From Methanoregula sp. PtaB.Bin085 (lineage in GTDB: Archaea > Halobacteriota > Methanomicrobia > Methanomicrobiales > Methanospirillaceae), in NCBI RefSeq assembly GCF_002067035.1, contig NZ_MVQB01000019.1, positions 1 through 64,000 of the forward strand: a stretch of 64,000 nt of DNA, read 5' to 3'. The notes below the pieces were generated by a model. It made no database searches and was not told the origin of the DNA. It worked only from the letters and a program-made list of their open reading frames with translations. Numbering within the stretch: position 1 is the first letter of the stretch; each line of letters begins with the position of its first letter. This document shows positions 1-8,788 of the stretch, one piece after another. The position numbers and the translations under genes are program-made.

Positions 1-61
1 GAGCATATTCGGCGCCCGCCGACTATTTAGATCTTACTGTTCTCTCAGCCCGAGCTAAAAA

Positions 62-535
62 TTAGTGAAGTACTGAACCTTCCATCGGCTGTTTTTGAAA
101 ATTCAATCGTTTGTAGTATTTTTTATCGCCAGCCATGTAAGGTGGATTAAATCCTTGGGGGATATCAATTAAAAAAATTCCCTCGTTGGTTGATCCGGTT
201 TTATAGATCGGAATAATTCTCATTCCATCAATTTTTGGATAAATTCTCGACAGAAGACGATTTTCAAGACTTTCTCTTGTTTTACGTCGAAGATCACCCC
301 ATGTTATTTCTGTTGGATAATTTTCAACTTCTCGAATCCCTAGAATTAATAAACCTCCCGTTGAATTTGCAAAAGCAGAGATGTGCTCTGATAATCCATC
401 AGGGTCGTCAAATTTTTGAAAATCCTTATAATCTAATGTAAGGCATTCCTGCACTTTTTGTTCGATAAATGAAGAAATATCCATTTCAACGATATCTTCT
501 GATTTTTTGTGGAAGTATTCTTCAATATACCCCAT
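62..535 (-). CDS. AlbA_2 (Schlafen-type) domain protein, short form
   Basis: The 157-residue product has the look of a Schlafen AlbA_2 (divergent AAA_4) domain. A Glu-x-x-x-LDYK segment near residues 30-38 is followed by SAFANSTGGLLILGI, the family's most typical strand. Many relatives continue into a winged-helix region, but this protein ends shortly after the domain. Such domains are proposed to bind nucleotides or nucleic acid; the role here is unknown. It starts 11 bases after the stop of the membrane protein encoded upstream on the same strand, so the two are probably co-transcribed. The DNA is much more AT-rich than the core genes, suggesting acquisition. Domain assignment is fairly secure; function is not. 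Confidence 0.75.
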   Translation of the reverse strand: MGYIEEYFHKKSEDIVEMDISSFIEQKVQECLTLDYKDFQKFDDPDGLSEHISAFANSTGGLLILGIREVENYPTEITWGDLRRKTRESLENRLLSRIYPKIDGMRIIPIYKTGSTNEGIFLIDIPQGFNPPYMAGDKKYYKRLNFQKQPMEGSVLH

Positions 536-546
536 AATTACCCTTT

Positions 547-1608
547 TTACTCAGATTGTTTTTTTGCATTGCTTTCAACGTTAAAATTATCACCAAATAC
601 TTCTCGAACATTTGTCCGATTTGGAATTAACATGTATACGTAAATGAATAATAACGAATCATCGACAGCCACATCATATAATTTCGCGGTGAAAAATGCC
701 TTTTTGATTTGTTTGACATTTTCTTCGGATGTTTTTTTCCTGATAATAAAGAAGTTTATTAGTGAATTTAAATCGGAATAATTCGTTATTGAATTTGACA
801 ATTCCTTTTTAGCGGCTAATGCACTAAAATAACTTGTTAGTAGTAATATCACAACCATCTGAAAAATCATTACAAGAATAACCCGCGGTAATACATTAGA
901 AATATTTTCACCAGAAGGAAAAACTACCCAAAGTGATACAAAAGGAAGAATTACCATTGACACAAGAACAACAAGGAGTAATACCCCTTTGATTAATGAA
1001 AAAATTATAATGGGAAAGCTAGATTCTGAAAATATTTTTATTCCTTCTTCAGTTTTTAAATTCTCAACAAGTTTCTTAACCTTTTTCGTTATATCAACAA
1101 GCAGGAACGGAGTGAAAACCCATAATAGACACGCAATAATCGGTGAATACGATAATAAATTGTCAACCTTGAACCACGATGGTTCGAGGTAAATGATTAA
1201 AAGGAATGAAACGAGAAAATTTATCGAAATTGCTTTTATCAGAGGCGCGACATTTTTAATTATAAAGTCAAATCCAATCGCAATTTTTTCGATATTTGAA
1301 TTAAATATCACATCCATTTCTTTTCGCAAGTCGGATTGATTTTTAATCTGATTTTTCCGTCTAAAAATTTGAGATATTAAAAAAAATAAACCATATAAAA
1401 TAAAAAGCACAAAAGATGCATAAATCCAATATGGAAAATTGTTTGTAAATGAAGTCAATCCAATTGCCACGATTATTGACAACAGAGCTCCAATATATAA
1501 ATTTGAGTCTATGAAATCGATTTGTTTTTTTGTGTGATCAGATGCCTCATTAATCGCGATTTTAATTCTTTCTAATTCAGAAATCTCTGAACTTAATTCA
1601 TCTACCAC
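547..1608 (-). CDS. Multi-pass membrane protein of unknown function
   Basis: 353 residues with about six hydrophobic segments arranged as three hairpins (roughly residues 40-85, 120-170 and 195-265). They are flanked by a charged N-terminal helix and a hydrophilic C-terminal tail of about 90 residues. I do not recognise a family. The base composition is strongly AT-rich, like the AlbA_2 gene that follows 11 bases downstream, and the two form a likely two-gene operon. A membrane protein paired with an AlbA_2 protein could be an accessory or defence module, but nothing in the sequence proves it. The opposite-strand reading frames are short shadows. Confidence 0.7.
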   Translation of the reverse strand: MVDELSSEISELERIKIAINEASDHTKKQIDFIDSNLYIGALLSIIVAIGLTSFTNNFPYWIYASFVLFILYGLFFLISQIFRRKNQIKNQSDLRKEMDVIFNSNIEKIAIGFDFIIKNVAPLIKAISINFLVSFLLIIYLEPSWFKVDNLLSYSPIIACLLWVFTPFLLVDITKKVKKLVENLKTEEGIKIFSESSFPIIIFSLIKGVLLLVVLVSMVILPFVSLWVVFPSGENISNVLPRVILVMIFQMVVILLLTSYFSALAAKKELSNSITNYSDLNSLINFFIIRKKTSEENVKQIKKAFFTAKLYDVAVDDSLLFIYVYMLIPNRTNVREVFGDNFNVESNAKKQSE

Positions 1609-1761
1609 GAGTATTACGTATTAAATACAAAAATAAAAATGCTTGGTATCTTATATGGGTTTAAAACAATGAATCAAAAAACATTACAATTCACATTTTT
1701 CTCCCACACCAAGTCGGATCCTCCCCAAATATCTCTCCTTTCCGGCCCATCTCGTGGTGCA

Positions 1762-1941
1762 CCCCTCACAAGTCGAAGAACGCCTTGCATTCTTCTCCCA
1801 TACGAGCCACACTTGCGCGTACCTCGTATGACTCGAAGCCCCTTCGGGTCTTCTCGGGCTCGGGCCCCCCCTCACAATGAGTCGAAGAACGCCCGCGGGC
1901 GTTCTTCTCCCATACGGGCTCCGCTTCGCGTATCCCGTATG
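1762..1941. repeat. Duplicated hairpin repeat cluster
   Basis: Two imperfect copies of a roughly 60-75 base unit lie at about 1762-1830 and 1867-1941. Each has GTCGAAGAACGCC leading into a first hairpin, then TCCCATACG leading into a second. In copy 1 the second stem is CATACGAG/CTCGTATG; in copy 2 it is CATACGGG/CCCGTATG, a compensated base-pair change. The first hairpin of copy 2 (1884-1907) is a perfect 24-base palindrome. A third small hairpin (1834-1852) sits between them. The rest of the 1609-2106 gap holds only the upstream regions of the flanking divergent genes. Confidence 0.7.
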
Positions 1942-2106
1942 TATATAAACATCCTTCTCAAATATCGTACACATCAACGCATTGCAAGGCGTTGATCACT
2001 GGCCAAAGGATCAATAAAGTGCATGGAGGATCCGGCGGCCGGGAATAGTGTACACAGAATATGGATAGCATAGCATACCATAGCAAAGACCATATGGAGA
2101 TATCAT

Positions 2107-4047
2107 ATGATTTTAGTACCAGATACCAGCGTCCTTATCGACGGGCGCATAACCTCGATGATACAAGCCGGTGAATACAAGGGTGCAACAATAATCGTGC
2201 CGGAAGCGGTGATTGCGGAACTCGAGGCCCAGGCTAACAACGGGCGCGAGATCGGGTTCTCGGGGCTCGCGGAGCTCCAGTCGCTGTGCAAAATGGCCGA
2301 GGAAAAAACCATTGAACTCAAGTTCTCCGGGATCCGGCCGTCGCTCGAACAGGTGAAACTCGCCAGTGGTGGCGAGATCGACGCGATGATCCGGAATATC
2401 GCCATTGAGAATGCTGCACGGTTCATAACAAGCGACAACGTGCAGGCCGAGGTGGCACGGGCAAAGGGGCTCGATGTCATCTACTTAAAGCCACAGGTAA
2501 CCGATTTTGTCCCGCTTGGGATCGACCAGTTCTTTGACGAGCACACCATCGCGGTGTACCTCAAGGAACGCGTGCCCCCGATGGCAAAGAAAGGGACCAT
2601 TGCGGACATGAAACTTGTGAAGATCCGCGACGCGCCCACGAGCGAGTACGAGCTCCGGGCGCTGGCGCAGGAGATCCTCGAGCGGGCCAAGCGCGACCCC
2701 GACGGCTTCATTGAAGTCGAGAAGCGGGGCGTCACGGTCGTCCAGATCGGGTCCATGCGGATCGCGATCGCGAGGAGGCCGTTCTCGGACGGCATGGAGA
2801 TCACGGCCGTCCGCCCGATCGTGGATGTGACCTTAAAGGACTACCAGAAGTCCGACATCATCACGAAACGCATCACGAGCGAGAAGCGGGGCATGATCAT
2901 TGTCGGCGCCCCCGGCTCCGGCAAGACCACGCTCGCCCAGAACGTGGCAACGTTCCTCTCGGACAGCGGCTTCGTGGTGAAGACCATGGAGGCCCCCCGC
3001 GAGCTGCAGGTGCCGGACAACATCACCCAGTACACTGCGCTGGACGGCAGCATGACCAACACCGCGGACGTGCTCCTCCTCGTCCGGCCGGACTTCGTCA
3101 TCTTCGACGAGCTCCGCAAGAACGAGGACTTCAGCATCTTTGCCGACATGCGCCTGGCCGGCATCGGCATGGTCGGCGTCATCCACGCAAGCGGTGTGCA
3201 GGACGCAATCCAGCGCTTCAGCGACCGCGTGGACTTCTCGGTCCTCCCGCAGATCATCAACACGGTCATCTTCGTGAAGCAGGGCGTCATCACGAAAGTC
3301 TACGACATCGGCTTTGCCGTCAAGGTTCCCGGCGGCATGGCGGGCGAGCTCAACATCCGGCCGGTCACCACGGTCACCGACCACGAAACCGGCGAACTCG
3401 TCCTCGACGTATTCCGGTATGACGGCGAAACCATCGTGATCCCGGTCACGGCACCGGCCGCTGCGCCGGCAGCAAAGACAGGGCCCGGCCCGGTCCACTT
3501 TGTCGGCCAGCCGCTCGTGCCCGAGAAACCCGCACGGCAGGCTGAGCCAAAGAAAGAGAGCGACGAGCGGCCCGGCTGGAAGCTGATGGAGAAGGAGATC
3601 CAGCGCGAGATCGGCCGGTATACGGACGGCATCGTGGATGTCCAGATGACGAGCGACACCAAAGCCGTTGTCTACATCGACGACAAGGACGTGCCGGCCG
3701 CGATCGGCAAGGGCGGCAAGAACGTCTCGGCCATCGTGAACAAGATCGGCATCGGGATCGATATCAAGCCCCGCTCCGAGTTCGACCGGCAGGCTGCCCA
3801 GCCCAGGGGAGACGAGGAGATCAACCTCGGCGGCGGCATCAAGATCCAGACCGACAAGAAGCAGCTCACCATCATCGCCCCGGGCGAGAGCGGGCGGATC
3901 GTGGACGTCTTCGCCGGCAAGGAATACCTCTTTACGGCCACCGTGAACGAGACCGGGGAGATCGTCCTTGCCAAGAACTCAAGCATTGCGCAGGAGATGA
4001 TCCGGCGCTACCAGAACAACGAGAATATCAGGCTGCGGCCGGTATAA
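2107..4047 (+). CDS. PIN domain / PilT-type ATPase / KH domain protein
   Basis: 646 residues in three parts. An N-terminal PIN nuclease-like domain (about 1-130) has [11 protein letters not shown] and acidic residues in GEIDAMIRN and TSDN. A secretion-type ATPase follows, with Walker [10 protein letters not shown] near 266-274 and a Walker B-like VIFDELR. A C-terminal KH-like RNA-binding segment carries IGKGGKN near 532. This architecture matches the archaeal COG1855 family, presumed RNA-acting ATPases of unknown substrate. GGAG at 2096-2099 lies 7 bases before the ATG. The stop is directly followed by leuS, so the two are probably one operon. Length is normal for the family. Confidence 0.9.
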   Translation: MILVPDTSVLIDGRITSMIQAGEYKGATIIVPEAVIAELEAQANNGREIGFSGLAELQSLCKMAEEKTIELKFSGIRPSLEQVKLASGGEIDAMIRNIAIENAARFITSDNVQAEVARAKGLDVIYLKPQVTDFVPLGIDQFFDEHTIAVYLKERVPPMAKKGTIADMKLVKIRDAPTSEYELRALAQEILERAKRDPDGFIEVEKRGVTVVQIGSMRIAIARRPFSDGMEITAVRPIVDVTLKDYQKSDIITKRITSEKRGMIIVGAPGSGKTTLAQNVATFLSDSGFVVKTMEAPRELQVPDNITQYTALDGSMTNTADVLLLVRPDFVIFDELRKNEDFSIFADMRLAGIGMVGVIHASGVQDAIQRFSDRVDFSVLPQIINTVIFVKQGVITKVYDIGFAVKVPGGMAGELNIRPVTTVTDHETGELVLDVFRYDGETIVIPVTAPAAAPAAKTGPGPVHFVGQPLVPEKPARQAEPKKESDERPGWKLMEKEIQREIGRYTDGIVDVQMTSDTKAVVYIDDKDVPAAIGKGGKNVSAIVNKIGIGIDIKPRSEFDRQAAQPRGDEEINLGGGIKIQTDKKQLTIIAPGESGRIVDVFAGKEYLFTATVNETGEIVLAKNSSIAQEMIRRYQNNENIRLRPV

Positions 4048-4057
4048 GGTGAAACCC

Positions 4058-6844
4058 GTGAGTGAATTCAATCCCGCACAATTCGAGGAGGAGGCGCACG
4101 AGAAGTGGGCGCACGCGTTCCACTCCGATCCCTCGGACCTCCCCAAGTACTACCTGAACGTCGCCTTCCCGTACCCAAGCGGCGCCATGCACGTGGGGCA
4201 TGGCCGGACCTACATCGTGCCGGATATCGTGGCACGCTTCCAGCGGATGAAGGGGAAACAGGTCCTCTTCCCGATGGGCTTCCACGTCACCGGCGCGCCG
4301 GTGGTCGGCATCTCAAAGCGCATTGCGAGGAAGGACGAGAAGACCATCCGGCTCTACCGCGACCTGTACCGCGTGCCGCAGAACGTGCTCGACAACTTCA
4401 CCGACCCGCTCGTGATCGTGAAGCATTTCGCGGACGAGTACCAGCGGGTCATGACTGCCTGCGGCCTCTCCATCGACTGGCGCCGGCGGTTCATCACGGT
4501 CGACCCGACCTATTCGAAGTTCATCGAGTGGCAGTGGAAGCATCTCTATGAAGCGGGCCACGTGATGAAGGGCGCCCACCCGGTACGGTACTGTACCGTG
4601 GACGAGAACCCGGTCGGCGACCATGATTTACTGGAAGGCGACAAGGCCGAAGTCATCAAGTTCACGCTGATGATGTTCCGGTACGGCGACGCCTTCATCC
4701 CGTGCGCAACCCTCCGGCCCGAGACCATCTACGGCGTCACCAACCTCTGGGCAAACCCGAAGGTCACGTACGTGAAGGCAATCGTGGACGGCAAAGCGTG
4801 GATCGTCAGCAAAGAGGCGGCCGAGAAGCTCGCCCTGCAGGACCACACGGTCGAGATCAAAGAGGATGTCCCGGGGACGAGCCTCATTGACAAAAAAGTC
4901 AGCCACCCGCTCTGCGGCGAGGTCCCGATCCTCCCTGCCGAGTTCGTGGACCCGGACATGGCAAGCGGCATGGTCATGAGCGTGCCCGCCCACGCCCCGT
5001 TTGACTACATCGCGCTCCGCGACCTCCAGCAGAAGGGGAAGTACACGACGATCAAACCTATCCCGCTCATCAAAGTCGAAGGCTACGGTGAAATTCCCGC
5101 AATGGACGCGGTCGAGAAGGCCGGGATAAAAGACCAGATGGACCCGCGGATGGACTCGCTCACGCAGGAGATCTACTCCGCCGAGTTTGCGAAGGGGAAA
5201 CTCTTCGACAAATATGGCGGCAAGCCGGTGCGGGTTGCCCGCGACGACGTGGCCGCGGAGATGATCGCCAAGTACGACTCCGTGCCGATGTACGAGTTCG
5301 ACCTCCGGCCGGTCGTCTGCCGGTGCGGCAACCGCGTCAAGGTCAAGATCCTCCACGACCAGTGGTTCCTGAAATACGGCGACCCCGCGTGGAAGCAGGA
5401 GGTCCAGGACCACATCAACGACATGGCGCTCGTGCCTACCGAGGTCCGGGTCGAGTTCGACCGGACGATCTGGTGGCTCAAGGACTGGGCCTGCACCCGG
5501 CGCGTCGGCCTTGGCACCCGCTTCCCGTGGGACACCAACCAGCTCATCGAGCCGCTCTCGGACTCCACGGTCTACATGGCGTACTACACCATCGCCCATA
5601 AGATCCGGGAGATCGAACCGAAACTCCTGACGCCCGAAGTCTTCGACTACATCTTCCTCGGGAAGAAGTCCGACGACCTGCCGGAGAAGAAGAAGCTCGA
5701 CGCGATGCGGAAAGAATTCCTGTACTGGTACCCGTACGACTTCCGGTTCAGCGCCAAGGACCTGATCTCCAACCACCTCACGTTCCAGGTCTTCCACCAC
5801 ACCACCGTCTTTGCCGGCCACAAGGAGCTCCTCCCGAAGGGCATGGTCGTCTTCGGCATGGGCCTCCTGAACGGCGCCAAGATGTCGTCCTCCAAGGGCA
5901 ACGTCTTCCTGCTGGAGGACGCCGTGAAGGAGTTCGGTGCCGACACCGTCCGGATGTTCCTGATGGGTTCGGCCGAGCCATGGCAGGACTTTGACTGGCG
6001 GAACGAGCTCGTGCTCTCCACGAGGAAACAGATCGAGCGGTTCCACAACACCGTCGTGGAGATCAAGGACGCCACGGGCGAGCCGCACGACATCGACCGC
6101 TGGCTCGCGAGCCGGCTCCAGGCCCACATTGCCCGGGCCACCGAAGCCCTCGAGAACTTCCAGACCCGGCAGGCCCTGCAGGAGTCCTACTTCGGCATCG
6201 AGCAGGACCTGAAATGGTACCGCCGCCGGCTCCCGAAGGACTGCGACGGCAGCCGCGAACTCCACGATCTCTGCTCGGTCTGGGTGCGCCTGCTGGCGCC
6301 GTTCATCCCGTTCACCGCCGAGCACCTCTGGAAGGAGCTCGCGGGCGAAGGGCTCGTCTCGTTCGCCCCGTGGCCGGTTGCTGACCCGAAACTGGTGAAC
6401 CCGAAGGCGGAGCTTGCAGAAGAGCTCCTTGCCCGCACGGTCGAGGACATCGAGTCGATCCTGAAGCTGATCCAGCTCCAGCCCAAGGCGATAACCATCG
6501 CCCTCGCCCCGGAGTGGAAGCATGAGATCTTCCGCACGATCGCCGCAGCGAGCGACAAGGGCACGGTCGTCAAGGAGATCATGAAGGACCCGGCCATGCG
6601 CAAGCGGGGCAAAGCCGCGACCGACGCGACAAAACAGATCACGACGCTCATCCACCGCCTCCCGCCGTATGTTGTCGAACCCCTCCTGAAGGACCCGATC
6701 AGCGAACAGGACGTGTTCGATGCTGCGAAGGAATTCCTTTCGCAGGAGTTCGGCGTGCCGGTCCACATCGTGGAAGCGGAAGGGGCCGGGCACACGAAGG
6801 CCGCGACGGCGCTGCCGTTCAAGCCGGCGATTATGATTGAGTAA
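4058..6844 (+). CDS. leuS: Leucyl-tRNA synthetase, archaeal type
   Basis: Charges tRNA-Leu with leucine in the cytoplasm. The class I signatures are present: HVGH in the N-terminal Rossmann segment and KMSSSKGN near residue 610, with a large editing insertion between them. Length is about 928 residues, usual for archaeal LeuRS. An in-frame GTG at 4049 exists, but the GTG at 4058 has GGTGA (4048-4052) 5 bases upstream and gives the expected N-terminus. It follows the PIN-ATPase gene by a few bases. A run of eight T follows the stop. Its last 240 bases are repeated in part three times downstream (7920-8159, 8552-8650, 11206-11299). Confidence 0.97.
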   Translation: MSEFNPAQFEEEAHEKWAHAFHSDPSDLPKYYLNVAFPYPSGAMHVGHGRTYIVPDIVARFQRMKGKQVLFPMGFHVTGAPVVGISKRIARKDEKTIRLYRDLYRVPQNVLDNFTDPLVIVKHFADEYQRVMTACGLSIDWRRRFITVDPTYSKFIEWQWKHLYEAGHVMKGAHPVRYCTVDENPVGDHDLLEGDKAEVIKFTLMMFRYGDAFIPCATLRPETIYGVTNLWANPKVTYVKAIVDGKAWIVSKEAAEKLALQDHTVEIKEDVPGTSLIDKKVSHPLCGEVPILPAEFVDPDMASGMVMSVPAHAPFDYIALRDLQQKGKYTTIKPIPLIKVEGYGEIPAMDAVEKAGIKDQMDPRMDSLTQEIYSAEFAKGKLFDKYGGKPVRVARDDVAAEMIAKYDSVPMYEFDLRPVVCRCGNRVKVKILHDQWFLKYGDPAWKQEVQDHINDMALVPTEVRVEFDRTIWWLKDWACTRRVGLGTRFPWDTNQLIEPLSDSTVYMAYYTIAHKIREIEPKLLTPEVFDYIFLGKKSDDLPEKKKLDAMRKEFLYWYPYDFRFSAKDLISNHLTFQVFHHTTVFAGHKELLPKGMVVFGMGLLNGAKMSSSKGNVFLLEDAVKEFGADTVRMFLMGSAEPWQDFDWRNELVLSTRKQIERFHNTVVEIKDATGEPHDIDRWLASRLQAHIARATEALENFQTRQALQESYFGIEQDLKWYRRRLPKDCDGSRELHDLCSVWVRLLAPFIPFTAEHLWKELAGEGLVSFAPWPVADPKLVNPKAELAEELLARTVEDIESILKLIQLQPKAITIALAPEWKHEIFRTIAAASDKGTVVKEIMKDPAMRKRGKAATDATKQITTLIHRLPPYVVEPLLKDPISEQDVFDAAKEFLSQEFGVPVHIVEAEGAGHTKAATALPFKPAIMIE

Positions 6845-6845
6845 C

Positions 6846-6853
6846 TTTTTTTT
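6846..6853 (+). terminator. Oligo-T terminator after leuS
   Basis: Eight consecutive T one base after the leuS stop, as expected for an archaeal oligo-T terminator. It should separate leuS from the Fic gene about 130 bases further on. Confidence 0.55.
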
Positions 6854-6982
6854 CCACGGCATTCCTGCGGGATCGCACAACCGGCAGAGGAATTCCCGGT
6901 ACGTGTAAAGGGAGCCGCCGGAACAACATTCATGAACCTGCGATGCTAATATCGGATCAGCGAAAAATCAGCCGATACCGAT

Positions 6983-7894
6983 ATGAAAGATCGCACTCAT
7001 GATCTCATGGAATGGATCCGGCAGAAGAAGGCGCGGCTGGATGCGCTGCGCCCGATGAGTCCTGATCTGGATGCGAAGCTCCACGAGGAGATCCGGGTAC
7101 GGCACACGTACAACTCAAATGCCATTGAAGGAAATACGCTTACCTTATCGGAAACAAAACTCGTTCTCGAAGAAGGAATCACCATCGGCGGTAAAACCCT
7201 TCGCGAACACCTGGAAGCGACCAATAATGCCAGAGGATACGATATGATCGTCAGGCTGGCACAAAAAAAAGCGCCGATCAGCCATGTCACAATCCAGCAG
7301 GTCCACGAGATCGTCACCCGGGGAATTCTCGAAGATGCCGGGCGGTACCGGACCCGCAATGTCCGGATAACCGGCGCTCACAAGTCCCCGGCGGACTGGT
7401 CCCGTATTGTCCGCGAACTGGACACCCTGATCGGTGCAGTCACCAGCCCGGACAAGGATGTCGTTGCCATGGCCGCGTTTCTCCATCACCGGTTCGTGGC
7501 AATCCACCCCTTCACTGACGGCAATGGCCGGGTGGCCCGGCTCCTGACGAACCTGTTCCTGCTCCATCAGGGCTACCCGCCGATCGTTCTCGATACAAAA
7601 GACCGGCAGAAGTACTACCGGGCGCTCCGCGATGCAGATTCCGGGGATCTTATCCCGTTCACCCGTTTCATTGCCCGGGCTGTCAGCGACTCGCTCTCCT
7701 CATGGCTCGCGGTTGCCGGGGAACAATCGGAACTCGTCCCGCTTGGCGAGCTGGCGAAACGATCTCCCTACTCGCAGGAGTACCTGAGCCTTGCAGCGAG
7801 GAAAGGGCTTCTCGATGCAACCAAGATCGATGATACGTGGCATGCATCGGGACAGGCGCTTGAAGAGTATATCCGGAAGCATGGCAGGAAATGA
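6983..7894 (+). CDS. Fic family protein (predicted AMPylase) with inhibitory motif
   Basis: 303 residues. The Fic active-site loop HPFTDGNGRVAR spans residues 175-186 with the catalytic His175 intact. The N-terminal autoinhibition motif S-x-x-x-E-G is at residues 45-50 (SNAIEG), which marks a self-inhibited Fic protein. The last 60 or so residues look like a small winged-helix domain. Fic proteins usually transfer AMP from ATP to a protein hydroxyl; the target is unknown. It stands alone between intact leuS and the first displaced copy of the leuS 3' end, so it appears to be cargo of whatever event duplicated that end. No partner antitoxin gene is visible; inhibition would be in cis. Confidence 0.93.
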   Translation: MKDRTHDLMEWIRQKKARLDALRPMSPDLDAKLHEEIRVRHTYNSNAIEGNTLTLSETKLVLEEGITIGGKTLREHLEATNNARGYDMIVRLAQKKAPISHVTIQQVHEIVTRGILEDAGRYRTRNVRITGAHKSPADWSRIVRELDTLIGAVTSPDKDVVAMAAFLHHRFVAIHPFTDGNGRVARLLTNLFLLHQGYPPIVLDTKDRQKYYRALRDADSGDLIPFTRFIARAVSDSLSSWLAVAGEQSELVPLGELAKRSPYSQEYLSLAARKGLLDATKIDDTWHASGQALEEYIRKHGRK

Positions 7895-7919
7895 CAATTC
7901 CTGACCGGTCATATGCTGG

Positions 7920-8159
7920 CGGGGCAGGGCCGCGACCGATGCAACCAGGCAGATCACGACGCTCATCCACCGCCTCCCGCCCTACATGGTCGAGCCGCTC
8001 CTGAAGGACCCGATCAGCGTGCAGGATATGTTCGATGCTGCGAAGGAATTCCTTGCGCAGGAGTTCGGCGTGCCGGTCCACATCGTGGAAGCGGAAGGAG
8101 CCGGGCACACCAAGGCTGCGACGGCGCTGCCGTTCAAGCCGGCGATCATGATTGAATAA
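7920..8159 (+). pseudogene. leuS 3'-end fragment, copy B
   Basis: This 240-base stretch aligns without gaps to the last 240 bases of leuS (6605-6844). It encodes the same C-terminal peptide, from RAATDATRQITT to FKPAIMIE and a stop, with scattered, mostly synonymous changes (about 90% identity by eye). It has no start codon in frame: a TGA lies at 7902-7904 and no ATG follows. It begins abruptly 25 bases after the Fic gene. It is a displaced gene end, not a working gene. Confidence 0.93.
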
Positions 8160-8332
8160 TCCCTTCTTTTTCCCCGGCCATCCGGCCAGATTCCCGGGAA
8201 ATATTTCGCAACACCCCTCATCCATCCCGGGAAAGTTAGGGTACAACCGGGACAAGCGAACACTGCCTGAATCTTCCGCAGCGAATTGTCCTGATAACGG
8301 ATGCGCCGCCCCGGTTCTGGGGAGAGACTGGG

Positions 8333-8521
8333 ATGGTGTATCCGGTCACGACGCAGACCACCACACCGCCAGCAGCGACACCGCAGCCGGCTGCCTCATC
8401 GCCGCTGCTGAACATCGTCCCTGTCACCGCGGCAATCGGTATACCGGCGGGTGGCGGGTTCATGGTCCGGCGGTGGTGGATCTGCAGGCAGAACCCCGCA
8501 CTGTTTGGCGATTTTGACTGA
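8333..8521 (+). pseudogene. C-terminal remnant of a PGF-pre-PGF-type surface protein
   Basis: The frame encodes a Pro/Thr-rich linker (VTTQTTTPPAATPQPA), a transmembrane segment, GGGFMVRRWWI, and a stop. This is nearly the same as the C-terminus of the intact surface protein at 8789-11134. Nothing upstream resembles the rest of such a protein, so this is the surviving tail of a deleted gene. It is followed by a degenerate leuS 3' fragment, just as the intact gene is followed by a better preserved one. Confidence 0.85.
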
Positions 8522-8551
8522 TCCGGATCATTTTTTTACAGTTTTTCGTTG

Positions 8552-8650
8552 GAAAACTCCGGTGTGCCGGACCACAACTCCGCTGCTGATGCGTTCATAG
8601 TGAAAAAAGCCGCGACAGCCCCGCCGCCCGGGCTTGCGATCGCGATCAAG
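8552..8650 (+). pseudogene. Degenerate leuS 3'-end fragment, copy D
   Basis: Translated in frame, 8561-8650 gives 30 residues beginning GVPDH, with KKAATAPP in the middle and ending AIAIK. They align without gaps to the last 30 residues of LeuRS ([18 protein letters not shown]) with about 14 identities. The DNA has drifted far more than copies B and C. The match is short, so this could be chance, but its position after a surface-protein tail mirrors copy C. Confidence 0.5.
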
Positions 8651-8788
8651 TGCTTTTTTTGTTTTTCCCGGCCCGGGACGGTATCCACCGTTGTCAGATC
8701 CGATACCCTATGCCAGGACTTGCATTTCGACATGACTATATCATTCCATGAATAACACTTTTCATTCATCGCCGAAGGTGGTTGCCTG

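Noticed and set aside
4628-6880. 750-codon open frame on the minus strand across leuS
   Set aside because: Low-complexity Arg/Asp/Glu/Leu-rich shadow of a GC-rich gene; leuS on the plus strand is certain.
8549-8755. 68-codon frame as a real small gene
   Set aside because: It starts with TTG, has no ribosome site, and its first 34 residues match the end of LeuRS, so it is better read as a degenerate fragment.
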